Shown here one piece after another: positions 32,841-41,923 of a stretch of 64,000 nucleotides of DNA. Location of the stretch: positions 620,001 to 684,000 of the forward strand of contig NZ_FQXC01000002.1 of NCBI RefSeq assembly GCF_900129875.1, in the 5' to 3' direction. Each line of letters starts with the position of its first letter. The first letter of the stretch is position 1. The stretch is from Marivita hallyeonensis. GTDB lineage: Bacteria > Pseudomonadota > Alphaproteobacteria > Rhodobacterales > Rhodobacteraceae. The notes below the pieces were generated by a model. It searched no databases. It was not told the origin of the DNA and saw only the letters and a program-made list of their open reading frames with translations. A program made the position numbers and the translations under genes.

Positions 32841-32856
32841 GTTCCGATTTCGGAAC
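32841..32856. promoter_or_regulatory. Perfect 16-bp palindrome between lysR-type and doxX-type genes
   Basis: GTTCCGATTTCGGAAC reads GTTCCGA/TCGGAAC around TT and contains a T-N11-A core, the classic LysR-family binding pattern. It sits 21 bases upstream of the LysR start and about 75 bases before the DoxX ATG. Confidence 0.6.
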
Positions 32857-32931
32857 ACTTCGTTTTATTTTGCGCGCTTTTCAAGACGGAGGAGCGCCAC
32901 AATCTTACTTCCAACACCAAGGAGATGAAGA

Positions 32932-33309
32932 ATGACTGCATATTCCGAACCAAAGACTAACCAGAAGTGGAAGACATACGCCGCATGGGTCGCTCAGATG
33001 CTTCTTGCCGTGGGGTTTGCCGTCGTCGGCGGCCAGAAGCTGGTATCCGCGGACTCGATGGCCGCCCTCTTCGCGCAGCTGTCTGATGGATCCTGGTTCA
33101 TGTACCTGACCGGGACGCTGGAGGTTCTGGCCGCCGGTCTGCTGCTCTTCCCGGCAACGGCCTTCTTCGGTGCGCTTATTGCAGGTTGCGTGCTTTTCGG
33201 CGCCTTGATCACCCACCTGTTCTTCATCGGCGGCTCTATCGTGCCGGCGCTGGTGCTTCTCTTGTTGACTGCTGCGGTTCTGGTTTTGCGCCGACCGCAG
33301 AAGATCTGA
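32932..33309 (+). CDS. DoxX family membrane protein
   Basis: A 125-residue protein with four hydrophobic segments and the DoxX-like opening MLLAVGFAVVGGQKL and LTGTLEVLAAGLLLFP. An AAGGAG ribosome-binding site precedes the ATG. DoxX-type proteins are small inner-membrane proteins tied to redox/thiol stress or thiosulfate metabolism in some organisms. It is divergent from the LysR gene and 18 bases before the RND adaptor gene. Confidence 0.85.
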   Translation: MTAYSEPKTNQKWKTYAAWVAQMLLAVGFAVVGGQKLVSADSMAALFAQLSDGSWFMYLTGTLEVLAAGLLLFPATAFFGALIAGCVLFGALITHLFFIGGSIVPALVLLLLTAAVLVLRRPQKI

Positions 33310-33327
33310 GATCAGCCTGAGGCCGCT

Positions 33328-34803
33328 ATGTCCTTTGATGCCGCTTTCATTCTAATTATCCTTGTGTCTGCTGCGTTCGGCCTGCGGGCAGGGTTTGCCG
33401 GTTCGGTGATTGGCGCTGTCGCGATTGCCGTGGTAACCGTGATGGCGCTCACCGGCACTGAGCAAATCGCGCTGATCACCTTATCCATCTGGGCGATTTT
33501 TCTGTTCGGATTTGCGGTCATCTGGCCTGCGAAGGGCGCTTCAACGGCGTCGCGCGCCTATGGCGCGCTTCTTGGACTAGGTCAGGGCATCGCGGCGATG
33601 TTTGTGATCAGCGGTACGCTCTTGTCGACGGTCTACAAGGACCGACCCGCGGCGGCAGAACATTTACGCCAAGCCGCGCTTTACCAACCTACGTTCATGG
33701 TGGCGCAAGCCACCGGCCTTGATCAAACTGCCCTGTCTTTTCCCGCGCCACTCGAAGTCACGGTCGGCGCGGCGCCACAAGTTCCGCCAACCATCGACTG
33801 GGCAAGAGCGGAGCCGTTCACAAACGCGCCCGTTCGCACGCTTCCCGGCGAAGTGCGGGCGCTTGATCGCACGTCCCTCGCATTCGAGGTCGACGGTCGT
33901 GTCACAACAGTGACGGTTGATATTGGCGAGCATTTTGCCGCCGGGGATGTGCTGGCCCAGCTCGATACACATCTGCTTAACATCGCTCTTGAAGAGCGTC
34001 GCGCGGCGCTAATCGAAGCTGAGGCACGGCTGAGTGAAGCCAGACAGGAATTCCAGCGTCAGAGCACCTTATTCGATCGCAATGTGGTATCGGAATCCGT
34101 TCTGGAGACGGTCGCGGCCGCCCTCGACGCGGCGCGCAGCCGGTACGAGATCGCTTTGCGCGGAATCGAAACAGCTGAGGATCGCCTCAAGGATGCGACT
34201 CTGCGTGCGCCGTACGATGGAACGGTCGCCTTGCGTATGGTCGAACCCGCGCAAACCGTTGCGGCTGGCGCGCCGGTTTTGGAGATCCAAAGCAATGGTG
34301 GCGGTTTTGAGGTCACGGCAACAGTACCGGATACGGTTGTCACGCGCCTGGAACTGGGCTCCGAGCACAGCATTCGCACGCTCGATGATACCGGTGCAAC
34401 GCTAAGCGCGGTACTGCAAGACATAGGCTCACGCGCCGTCAGTACGGCAGGCTTTCCCGTGACGTTGCGCGTGACAGAGGCCGATACGGACCTTCGGTCA
34501 GGTCTGAGCGTCGAAATCGCCTTTCTGCTTGGTCGCGATGATCCCGCGGATGCTTCGCTTGCCGTCCCGGTCAGCGCCGTTTTGTCCGACTTGGATCAAG
34601 GTCATGCGGTTTACGTCGTTAATCCCGACACCGGGGCCTTGTCGCGACGGGCCGTGACACTTGCTGGAACCGAAGGCGGCGTTGCTCTTGTCTCGGACGG
34701 GTTGGAAGACGGCGATGTCGTCGCCACGCGCGGGCTTCCCTTCCTGGAAGACGGCATGACGGTACACCTGCGCGGCACCGGCGTTGCCCGCTACGACCAG
34801 TAG
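33328..34803 (+). CDS. RND efflux periplasmic adaptor fused to an N-terminal CvpA-like membrane domain
   Basis: A 491-residue protein in two parts. Residues 1 to about 110 form three or four hydrophobic segments beginning MSFDAAFILIILVSAAFGLR (a CvpA-like pattern of acidic residue plus GLRAGF), continuing to ATGLDQTAL. From about 150 the sequence is a normal HlyD/AcrA-type membrane fusion protein: RTLPGEVRALDRTSLAFEV, VDIGEHFAAGDVLAQLD, a coiled coil (ALIEAEARLSEARQEFQRQS), LRAPYDGTVALR and a barrel/MP domain. Usual adaptors carry only a signal or lipid anchor, so this multi-span anchor is unusual. It lies ten bases before the RND pump gene. Confidence 0.85.
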   Translation: MSFDAAFILIILVSAAFGLRAGFAGSVIGAVAIAVVTVMALTGTEQIALITLSIWAIFLFGFAVIWPAKGASTASRAYGALLGLGQGIAAMFVISGTLLSTVYKDRPAAAEHLRQAALYQPTFMVAQATGLDQTALSFPAPLEVTVGAAPQVPPTIDWARAEPFTNAPVRTLPGEVRALDRTSLAFEVDGRVTTVTVDIGEHFAAGDVLAQLDTHLLNIALEERRAALIEAEARLSEARQEFQRQSTLFDRNVVSESVLETVAAALDAARSRYEIALRGIETAEDRLKDATLRAPYDGTVALRMVEPAQTVAAGAPVLEIQSNGGGFEVTATVPDTVVTRLELGSEHSIRTLDDTGATLSAVLQDIGSRAVSTAGFPVTLRVTEADTDLRSGLSVEIAFLLGRDDPADASLAVPVSAVLSDLDQGHAVYVVNPDTGALSRRAVTLAGTEGGVALVSDGLEDGDVVATRGLPFLEDGMTVHLRGTGVARYDQ

Positions 34804-34813
34804 GGGCCCCATT

Positions 34814-37800
34814 ATGCTGACGCACTTTGCCTTCACCTACCAGCGGCTGGTCTTCTTCATCGTCGCCGTCCTCATGGGATTCGGGGCCTACAGCTACTTC
34901 ACCCTGCCCGCGCAGGAGGACCCGCAGATCACCATTCGCGAAGCGATCGTGACCACCTCTTATCCCGGCCTATCGCCGGAACGGGTCGAACAGCTGGTGA
35001 CCAAACCGCTCGAACGTGCCATCCGGCGTATGCCCGAGGTCGAGGAAATCCGCTCCTCCTCTCTACCCGGCACGTCCATCATTCATGTCGAGGTCTATGA
35101 CCGGTTTTTCGAGCTGGACCAGATTTGGGACGATCTGCGCGCCGAAGTGGCGCTGGCCCAGGCAGACCTGCCAGACGGTTCACGACCCCCGGTCGTGTCC
35201 GACGATGTGGGCGATGTGGCCGTCGTGACCGTTGCCCTGCGCTCCGTCGATCACACGCTGGCCGAACTGGGAGACATGACCAATCACATCCGCGACCGGC
35301 TTTACAGCCAGACCGGCGTGAAAAGCATCGACATCGTCGGCGCGCAGCCCGAACGTATCTATATCGAAACACGCAACGCGCGTCTCGCCGAGCTTGCCAT
35401 CAGTCCCGACGCCATCGCCGCGACGCTGGCCAACCAGAACATCATCCGCCCCGGCGGCACCATCGACATCGGCCCCCGTGCGCTGATCATTGAGCCGACG
35501 GGCGATTACCGCGACCTCGCGCAGATCGGCGAGACCCTGATCGCCGCCCCCGATGGCAGCACCATCCCCTTGCGCGACATCGCCACGCTCGAGCGCACTT
35601 TGGTCGATCCCGCCCCGCAATCGGCCTTTTACCAGGGCGATCCGGCCATCGTCTTCGCCATCGCCATGCAGGACGGCAACAACGTGCTCGAATTCGGCCC
35701 GCGCATCGCCGCCGAACTCGAACGGATCGAGGCCGGTCTGCCGCTGGGCATGTCGCTCGACATCATTACCTTCCAGGCCGATCAGGTCGAACGCGCCGTC
35801 TATGGCGTGACGATCAACGTTCTGCAAACGCTGGGCATCGTGCTGGCCGTCGTGGTCCTCCTGCTGGGCCTGCGGACGGGCCTCATCGTGGGCGCCATCG
35901 TGCCTATTGTGATGCTGTCCACGCTCGCCGTCATGGGGTTTCTCGGCCTGCCGCTCGAACGCATGAGCCTGGCGACGCTGGTCATTGCCCTTGGCCTTCT
36001 GGTCGATGCCGGCGTCGTCGTTGCCGAGGATTTCAAGGCGCGCCTCAGCCAAGGCGCCAGTAACGACGAGGCACTGAAACAGACCGGCAAGGAGCTGTCC
36101 TTGCCGCTTCTGTCCTCGACTGCCACGACCGTGCTCGTCTTTCTGCCGCTCATGCTGGCCGAACATGTGGCGGGCGAATACACCCGCTCCATCTCTATCG
36201 TGATCGCGATCACGCTCTCGATCTCTTGGCTTCTGGCGATGACCGTCACGCCCGTATTGTCGCACCGCTTCGCCACCGCCGACACCGGCGTAACGCGCCC
36301 CTATTACGAACGCATGTTCGACCCTCTGGTGCGCGGCTATGGCCGCCTGATCGAAGGCATCCTGCGGATCCGCGCGATCTTTGTGGGGATCATGCTGGCC
36401 GGTCTCGTCGGCGGCGCCGCCCTAGTCGCCACTTCGCCGCAAAGCTTTTTCCCCGACAGCGACCGCGCGCAGTTGATCACCTATATTTATCTGCCCGCCG
36501 ACGTGACGACTGAAGCAACCGAAGACGAGATGCGGGCGCTGTTGCCCACGCTCACGCGCGACCGGTTTGACTGGCTTGAGGATCAGGTCGCCTATGTCGG
36601 CACTGGCGGACCGCGCTTCGTTCTGTCGCTGACCCCGGTCGATCCCGCACCCAACCGCGCGGTGATGATAATGAACGTCGACGCGTCCGAAAACCTCGAC
36701 CGCGCCATGGACGAACTTCGCTCCCACCTGGCGCGCGACTTCAGCCACCTGCAGGCGCATGTGACGCGCATGTTCCTTGGGCCCACCGACAGCGCCATCC
36801 TTGAAGTGCAGGTCAAGGGCCCGGACCGCGACCACGTCTATGCCACCGCGACCCGGATCGAAAAGATCATCGCCGCCGTCCCCGGCGCTCGCGACATCCG
36901 ACAGGACTGGGAAAACCGCATCCCACGTGTGGTGGTCGAGGTCGACCAGACCCGCGCCCGCCGTGCGGGTGTGACCTCTGCCGACGTGGCGCGCTCGCTT
37001 TCGGCGTATTTTTCGGGGCGCAACGTGTCGGAATTCCGCGACGGCGACGACACGATCCCGATCATCGCCCGCGCCGCGGACGCCGAACGCACCGACCTCG
37101 ACCGTGTGCGTAGCCTTTCGGTCTTTGCGCAGAATGGCACCGTCGTTCCGCTAATGCAGGTGGCCGATGTCACGCTGCAAAACGGCTACGCCCGGATCGA
37201 ACGCGAAGGACTCGAGCGTACGGTCACAGTGCAGGGCCGCTCCGAACTCATGGGAGCCGAGGATATGGCGCCCCTGATCGCAGACGACCTCGACGCGCTG
37301 CGCGCCGACCTGCCTCCCGGCCATTCCATCGAATTTGACGGCATCCTCGTGCAGTCGGGCGAAGGTCGCGCGGCGCTTCTGGTGAACATGCCTTTATGTC
37401 TGGCCATCGTGGTGGTCCTGCTCATTGCGCAGTTCAACTCGTTCCGCCGCCCCTTCATCATTATGGCGACCGTGCCGTTGGTTGTTCTCGGGGCGGGACT
37501 AGGCCTGAGGCTCTTCGATGCGCAATTTGGCTTCATGCCGATCCTGGGGCTTCTCAGCCTGGCGGGCATCATCCTCAACAACGCCATCGTGCTGATCGAC
37601 CGCATCGACATCGAACGCAACGAAGGCCGGACGGGCAACGACGCCATCGTCGAGGCCGCGAAGCGCCGCCTGCGCCCGATCCTGATGACCACCGTCACGA
37701 CCATCCTGGGCCTCTTGCCGCTGATCGTGTCCAACGATCCGCTGTTCTACGGCATGGCCGTGGTCATGGCGGGCGGGCTTGCCGTGGGCACGGTGCTGAC

Positions 37801-37891
37801 TCTGGGCTTCGTGCCTGTGCTCTACTCGCTGCTCTTCGTCGGCCGCCAGACGGCGAAAGAGCCCGCACCGGCCAGGGAGCAGGCGGCATGA
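34814..37891 (+). CDS. RND (HAE-1-like) efflux pump inner-membrane subunit
   Basis: A 1,025-residue transporter of normal family length with the N-terminal LVFFIVAVLMGFGAYSYFTL, porter-domain repeats and the TM4 proton-relay Asp in LVIALGLLVDAGVVVAEDF. The late LSLAGIILNNAIVLIDRIDI and RRLRPILMTTVTTILGLLPL are also present. It exports an unknown substrate by proton exchange with the adjacent adaptor. No outer-membrane TolC-like factor is visible in the window. ATG 34814 is preferred over the upstream in-frame start at 34784, which lies inside the adaptor gene. Its stop overlaps the next lipoprotein gene (ATGA). Confidence 0.94.
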   Translation: MLTHFAFTYQRLVFFIVAVLMGFGAYSYFTLPAQEDPQITIREAIVTTSYPGLSPERVEQLVTKPLERAIRRMPEVEEIRSSSLPGTSIIHVEVYDRFFELDQIWDDLRAEVALAQADLPDGSRPPVVSDDVGDVAVVTVALRSVDHTLAELGDMTNHIRDRLYSQTGVKSIDIVGAQPERIYIETRNARLAELAISPDAIAATLANQNIIRPGGTIDIGPRALIIEPTGDYRDLAQIGETLIAAPDGSTIPLRDIATLERTLVDPAPQSAFYQGDPAIVFAIAMQDGNNVLEFGPRIAAELERIEAGLPLGMSLDIITFQADQVERAVYGVTINVLQTLGIVLAVVVLLLGLRTGLIVGAIVPIVMLSTLAVMGFLGLPLERMSLATLVIALGLLVDAGVVVAEDFKARLSQGASNDEALKQTGKELSLPLLSSTATTVLVFLPLMLAEHVAGEYTRSISIVIAITLSISWLLAMTVTPVLSHRFATADTGVTRPYYERMFDPLVRGYGRLIEGILRIRAIFVGIMLAGLVGGAALVATSPQSFFPDSDRAQLITYIYLPADVTTEATEDEMRALLPTLTRDRFDWLEDQVAYVGTGGPRFVLSLTPVDPAPNRAVMIMNVDASENLDRAMDELRSHLARDFSHLQAHVTRMFLGPTDSAILEVQVKGPDRDHVYATATRIEKIIAAVPGARDIRQDWENRIPRVVVEVDQTRARRAGVTSADVARSLSAYFSGRNVSEFRDGDDTIPIIARAADAERTDLDRVRSLSVFAQNGTVVPLMQVADVTLQNGYARIEREGLERTVTVQGRSELMGAEDMAPLIADDLDALRADLPPGHSIEFDGILVQSGEGRAALLVNMPLCLAIVVVLLIAQFNSFRRPFIIMATVPLVVLGAGLGLRLFDAQFGFMPILGLLSLAGIILNNAIVLIDRIDIERNEGRTGNDAIVEAAKRRLRPILMTTVTTILGLLPLIVSNDPLFYGMAVVMAGGLAVGTVLTLGFVPVLYSLLFVGRQTAKEPAPAREQAA

Positions 37892-38943
37892 CGTCCGTCT
37901 CCCGCCTTTTAAGCCTCGTGGCCGCCGCCCTGACGCTCGCGGCCTGCACGCCCCGCGCCGAGCTTGCCTTAGTTGCAGCGCCCGATCCGGTCCAGACCGA
38001 GCGCATTTACGTCGCAACCGCCCGGGTGCCCATCGACCCACCGCTGGACTTTTCGGCATCCCGCGCGGACAGACTCAGCTTTGCCGCCTACGACATCGGC
38101 ATCCCGCCCAATCGCGCGGCCGGCGACGTGCGATACCCCGGCGCCCGGCCCGATCCCAACCGCCAGTTCACCGTGACCTCCGCGCATCGACTGGCCGACG
38201 AAACCGCTCTTGCCGACGCTCTGGCGCAAGGCCCGACCGATCACGTCGTGATCTTCGTGCACGGCTACAATTACACGCTGGGCGAAGCCGTCTATCGCCA
38301 CGCCCAGATCGCACATGACTTTGACATGCAGGCTCCACAGATCACCTTCGCCTGGGCCTCCGCTGCGCGGCCCCTTGGCTATATCCACGACCGCGACAGT
38401 ATCGCCATCGCCCGCGACGATTTCGAAGCGCTGCTTGGAACGCTCCTGCGCGAACAGGACAAGGACATCCTGCTTGTCGGACATTCCATGGGGGCGATGC
38501 TGATCATGGAAACGCTGCGCCAGATGGCCGTCGCCAACCGACGCATCAATCACCGCATAGAAGGCGTGATGCTGATTTCTCCGGATATCGACATCACCCT
38601 TTTCCTCAACCAGGTCGAGCGCATCGCACCGTTGCCCAAGCCCTTTGTTGTAATCACGTCCCAAGACGACCGGGTGCTGCGCTTGTCGGCCCGCCTATCT
38701 GGCCGTCCGCAAAGGCTTGGATCGCTCAGCGACACCGAACGCCTGCGCAGCCTCGACATCACGGTCGTCGATCTGACCGAACTTCGCGGCGGCGACCCGC
38801 GCGGGCATATGACCGCCGTGACCTCGCCCGACGCCATCGCCCTGCTGCGCGGATTTCGCCGCAACGACATGTTCCTTGCTGACCGAAATCCGCGCGGACT
38901 CGACCTTCTGGGCCCGCTTGCCCCGTCCATTCGGACCGAATGA
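37888..38943 (+). CDS. Lipoprotein alpha/beta hydrolase (DUF900 type)
   Basis: A 351-residue protein with a lipoprotein signal (lipobox LAAC around residue 19). The catalytic domain reads DHVVIFVHGYNYTLGEAVYR, the nucleophile elbow LVGHSMGAMLIM, and a late GGDPRGHMTAVTSP with the putative His. It starts inside the stop of the RND gene, so the two are translationally coupled. A membrane-anchored esterase coupled to an efflux pump might modify a substrate or envelope lipid; this is inference. Confidence 0.88.
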   Translation: MTSVSRLLSLVAAALTLAACTPRAELALVAAPDPVQTERIYVATARVPIDPPLDFSASRADRLSFAAYDIGIPPNRAAGDVRYPGARPDPNRQFTVTSAHRLADETALADALAQGPTDHVVIFVHGYNYTLGEAVYRHAQIAHDFDMQAPQITFAWASAARPLGYIHDRDSIAIARDDFEALLGTLLREQDKDILLVGHSMGAMLIMETLRQMAVANRRINHRIEGVMLISPDIDITLFLNQVERIAPLPKPFVVITSQDDRVLRLSARLSGRPQRLGSLSDTERLRSLDITVVDLTELRGGDPRGHMTAVTSPDAIALLRGFRRNDMFLADRNPRGLDLLGPLAPSIRTE

Positions 38944-38969
38944 ACCACCTGCTGAGATAGGAGACCAAA

Positions 38970-39416
38970 GTGCAAAACCGAACCAATCCAACCGCGCCGT
39001 GGATCAAGGCCAAAGCTTCCGGAATCGCAACTGTTATCTGCCTGTCACTGCCAAGCGCGCACCCTGCAGCGGCCGAGATCCTGCCCGACCGGTATTTCGA
39101 GGAAAAGCTGTCCAATACGTTCTTTGAAGCCGAGATCGACGGGCGTTTGATGGACGTCATGTTGGGACGAAGCGGGCGTTTCGCATTGCGCAGCCCGCTT
39201 GGGACCTTCGACGGAAGTTGGCGCATTTTCCAGGGCGAGATCTGCGTCGATATGCTCTACGGACCGATGGCCGGTTTTCGCTGCAAGCCTGTCAACTTCC
39301 AACCGGACGGTTCCGTTCACATCGGAACAGATATCACCCTGAAGCCAGCAGCAAGCGCGCGTTTTGTCGAACCACCGTCTGCGCCTCGCAGCGCATCCAC
39401 CGCGACCGCCGACTAG
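38970..39416 (+). CDS. Small secreted protein of unknown function
   Basis: A 148-residue protein starting at GTG 38970 behind an AGGAGACC ribosome-binding site. It has a signal peptide (SGIATVICLSLPSAHPAAAE). The mature part includes FEEKLSNTFFEAEIDGRLMD, LGTFDGSWRIFQGEICVDM and a Pro/Ser/Ala-rich tail; two cysteines could form a disulfide. No family is recognised. It sits in the same-direction envelope operon between the lipoprotein hydrolase and the patatin gene. Confidence 0.75.
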   Translation: MQNRTNPTAPWIKAKASGIATVICLSLPSAHPAAAEILPDRYFEEKLSNTFFEAEIDGRLMDVMLGRSGRFALRSPLGTFDGSWRIFQGEICVDMLYGPMAGFRCKPVNFQPDGSVHIGTDITLKPAASARFVEPPSAPRSASTATAD

Positions 39417-39491
39417 AAACAGCGCGGGTGCGCTTCCGCAACTCCGGCACCTCTTTCGCAACCCATCGAGACTCAATTTCGGACCAGAATC

Positions 39492-40532
39492 ATGCAAGAA
39501 CAACCGACACACGATATACGCCTTGCCCTGCAAGGAGGCGGATCGCATGGCGCCCTGGCCTGGGGCGTCATCGACCGTCTGCTGGACGAAACACGCTTTC
39601 CGATTGCCGCGATCAGCGGCACCAGCGCAGGGGCGATGAACGCCGTCGTGGTCGCATCCGCCCTCGCCACCGGAACGCGGCAGGACGCCAAGGACGCCCT
39701 CCGCGCGTTCTGGAAAGACGTCTCCCTCGCCGGCCGCACTTCGCCCATCCAGCGCACACCTATGGCGCGATGGCTCGGCACCTGGTCGCTGGACGACAGC
39801 CCGGCCTACCACTGGCTCGACATGATGAGCCGTGCCGTCAGCCCGTACCAGACCACCCTGCCCAACTTTCACCCGCTGGAAGGCATCCTCTTGCGGCACG
39901 TCGATTTCGCCGCCCTAAACACGCCGGACGCACCGCGCGTCTACCTGACCGCCACGAATGTCCGCACAGGCCTCCCCAAGGTCTTCACTCAACCCGCATT
40001 GACTCTGAAGACGGTCCTTGCCTCCGCGGCTCTGCCCACGCTCTTCCGCGCGGTCGAGATCGAGGGAGAGCCCTATTGGGACGGCGGATATGTCGGCAAT
40101 CCTGCGCTATTCCCGCTTGTGGCGCTGGAAAAGCCGGGCGATCTGCTGATCGTGCAGACCAACCCCTTCACCCGCGACGGCGTGCCGCGCAGCGCCCGCG
40201 ACATCGCCAACCGGCTGAACGAAATCACCTTTAACTCCGCGCTGCTGAAGGAATTGCGCGCGCTCACCAACGCCCGAGCCGCGGGGCAGTATTCGAGCCT
40301 GCGCCTGCACCGCGTGCACGGGGATGACCATCTGTCGGAATTCGCACCGTCGTCGAAGCTGAACGTGGAGTGGGCTTATTTGCAGCACCTCTTCGACAGC
40401 GGCCACAGACAGGCCGCGCGCTTCCTCGACCGTCACGCGGACAACATCGGCCAACGCGACACGTACGATCCGGGCGACATGCTGCGGGACATCATAGAGG
40501 GCGACGTGCCCGGGAAGACGGCAGCGGCATGA
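39492..40532 (+). CDS. Patatin-like phospholipase
   Basis: A 346-residue hydrolase with the full patatin set: oxyanion loop QGGGSHGALAWG (residues 14-25), nucleophile elbow GTSAG with Ser45, and the Asp dyad partner in WDGGYVGNP (Asp197). The C-terminal region from TNPFTR onward is the part duplicated at 9358-9733. It would cleave acyl chains from membrane lipids. The stop overlaps the start of the permease gene (ATGA). Confidence 0.93.
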   Translation: MQEQPTHDIRLALQGGGSHGALAWGVIDRLLDETRFPIAAISGTSAGAMNAVVVASALATGTRQDAKDALRAFWKDVSLAGRTSPIQRTPMARWLGTWSLDDSPAYHWLDMMSRAVSPYQTTLPNFHPLEGILLRHVDFAALNTPDAPRVYLTATNVRTGLPKVFTQPALTLKTVLASAALPTLFRAVEIEGEPYWDGGYVGNPALFPLVALEKPGDLLIVQTNPFTRDGVPRSARDIANRLNEITFNSALLKELRALTNARAAGQYSSLRLHRVHGDDHLSEFAPSSKLNVEWAYLQHLFDSGHRQAARFLDRHADNIGQRDTYDPGDMLRDIIEGDVPGKTAAA

Positions 40533-41908
40533 TCGGGTTTCTTGGCATCATCCTGTCACTCGGCTTGTTGATCCTGCTCGCCTACCGCGGCGCCAGCGTA
40601 CTTGTGCTGGGCCCGGTGATGGCGCTGGTCGCGGCGGTGTTTTCGCTGCAACCGGGGCTTGCCACCTATACGCAGGTCTTCATGCCCGCAATGGGCGGCT
40701 TCGTGATCACCTATTTTCCTCTCTTCCTTCTGGGCGCTGTCTTCGGCCGCTTCATGCAGAGCTCGGGGGCGGCCACGTCGATCGCCAACGGAATTGTCGA
40801 CCGCCTCGGCGCCGCGCAGGCGATCCCGGCGGTGGTGCTGGCTTGCGCCGTGCTCACCTACGGCGGCGTGTCGCTCTTCGTGGTGGCCTTCGCCGTTTAT
40901 CCCATCGCGGTTGCTCTCTTTCGCTCAGCCGACATTCCGAAACGCCTCATCCCCGCAACGATTGCCCTGGGCGCGTTCACCTTCACCATGACCGCCCTGC
41001 CCGGCACCCCGGCGATCCAGAACGCGATCCCCTTGCCCTATTTCGGTACCACACCCTTCGCCGCCCCGGGCCTTGGCGTGATCGCCGCGCTGATCATGGC
41101 CGTCGGCGGATTGGCCTGGCTTGTCTTCCGCCAGCGCAGCGCACAGACGGCCCGCGAAGGCTATGGCCCGGCAGTGGACGAGGGCAGCGCCGCCCCCGAC
41201 AGCAACGGCCCCCCCTTCGCCCTCGCCGCCTTGCCCATCGGGGTTGTGATCGCGTTGAACTACCTTCTGTCCGTGCACATCTTTCCTGCGCTCGACACGT
41301 CGTACCTGGCGCAGCCGCGCTTCGGCGCAACCGAGATTTCAGAGGTGCGCGGAATTTGGGCCATCACCGTGTCGCTCACGGTCGCCACGCTTTTGCTCGT
41401 GGCACTGAACGCCAGACGGCTTGAAGCGCCCAAGGACGACCTGACCGCAGGCGCCAATGCCTCCGTCCTGCCAATCTTCAACACCGCAAGCCTTGTGGGC
41501 TTCGGCGCCGTGATCGCCGCCCTGCCCGCCTTCGCAACCGTATCCAGCGCGGTTGAGGGGATGGGCGGCGGGCCGCTAGTTTCGCTCGCCGTCTCAACCG
41601 GGCTGCTTGCGGGCCTCACTGGATCGGCCTCGGGCGGCATGAGCATCGCGCTTGAAGCCGTCGGCGCGCAATATCTGGAGCAGGCCCAGGCAATGGGCCT
41701 CTCACCCGACCTTTTGCACAGGGTGACCACCTTGGCGACTGGCGGCCTCGATGCCCTGCCACACAATGGCGCCGTCATCACGCTTCTGGCCATCTGTGGC
41801 CTCACCCACCGCGACAGCTACGGCGACATCGCCGTCGTGGCTGTCGTCATCCCGCTGATCGCCCTCGTCGCAGTGGTGATCCTCGGCACCCTCTTCGGCT
41901 CGTTCTGA
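40529..41908 (+). CDS. GntP-like permease (gluconate/organic acid:H+ symporter family), island 5 copy
   Basis: A 459-residue multi-span transporter nearly colinear with the product of 9730-11109, sharing the segments GPVMALVAAVFSLQPGLATY, FVITYFPLFLLGAVFGRF and GSASGGMSIALEAVGAQYLE. ATG 40529 overlaps the patatin stop. The longer upstream frame to 40370 is antisense-free but lies inside the patatin gene. It precedes the MscS gene by 15 bases to ATG 41924, reproducing the island 1 spacing. Confidence 0.85.
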   Translation: MIGFLGIILSLGLLILLAYRGASVLVLGPVMALVAAVFSLQPGLATYTQVFMPAMGGFVITYFPLFLLGAVFGRFMQSSGAATSIANGIVDRLGAAQAIPAVVLACAVLTYGGVSLFVVAFAVYPIAVALFRSADIPKRLIPATIALGAFTFTMTALPGTPAIQNAIPLPYFGTTPFAAPGLGVIAALIMAVGGLAWLVFRQRSAQTAREGYGPAVDEGSAAPDSNGPPFALAALPIGVVIALNYLLSVHIFPALDTSYLAQPRFGATEISEVRGIWAITVSLTVATLLLVALNARRLEAPKDDLTAGANASVLPIFNTASLVGFGAVIAALPAFATVSSAVEGMGGGPLVSLAVSTGLLAGLTGSASGGMSIALEAVGAQYLEQAQAMGLSPDLLHRVTTLATGGLDALPHNGAVITLLAICGLTHRDSYGDIAVVAVVIPLIALVAVVILGTLFGSF

Positions 41909-41923
41909 GAAAGGATTTTGCGC

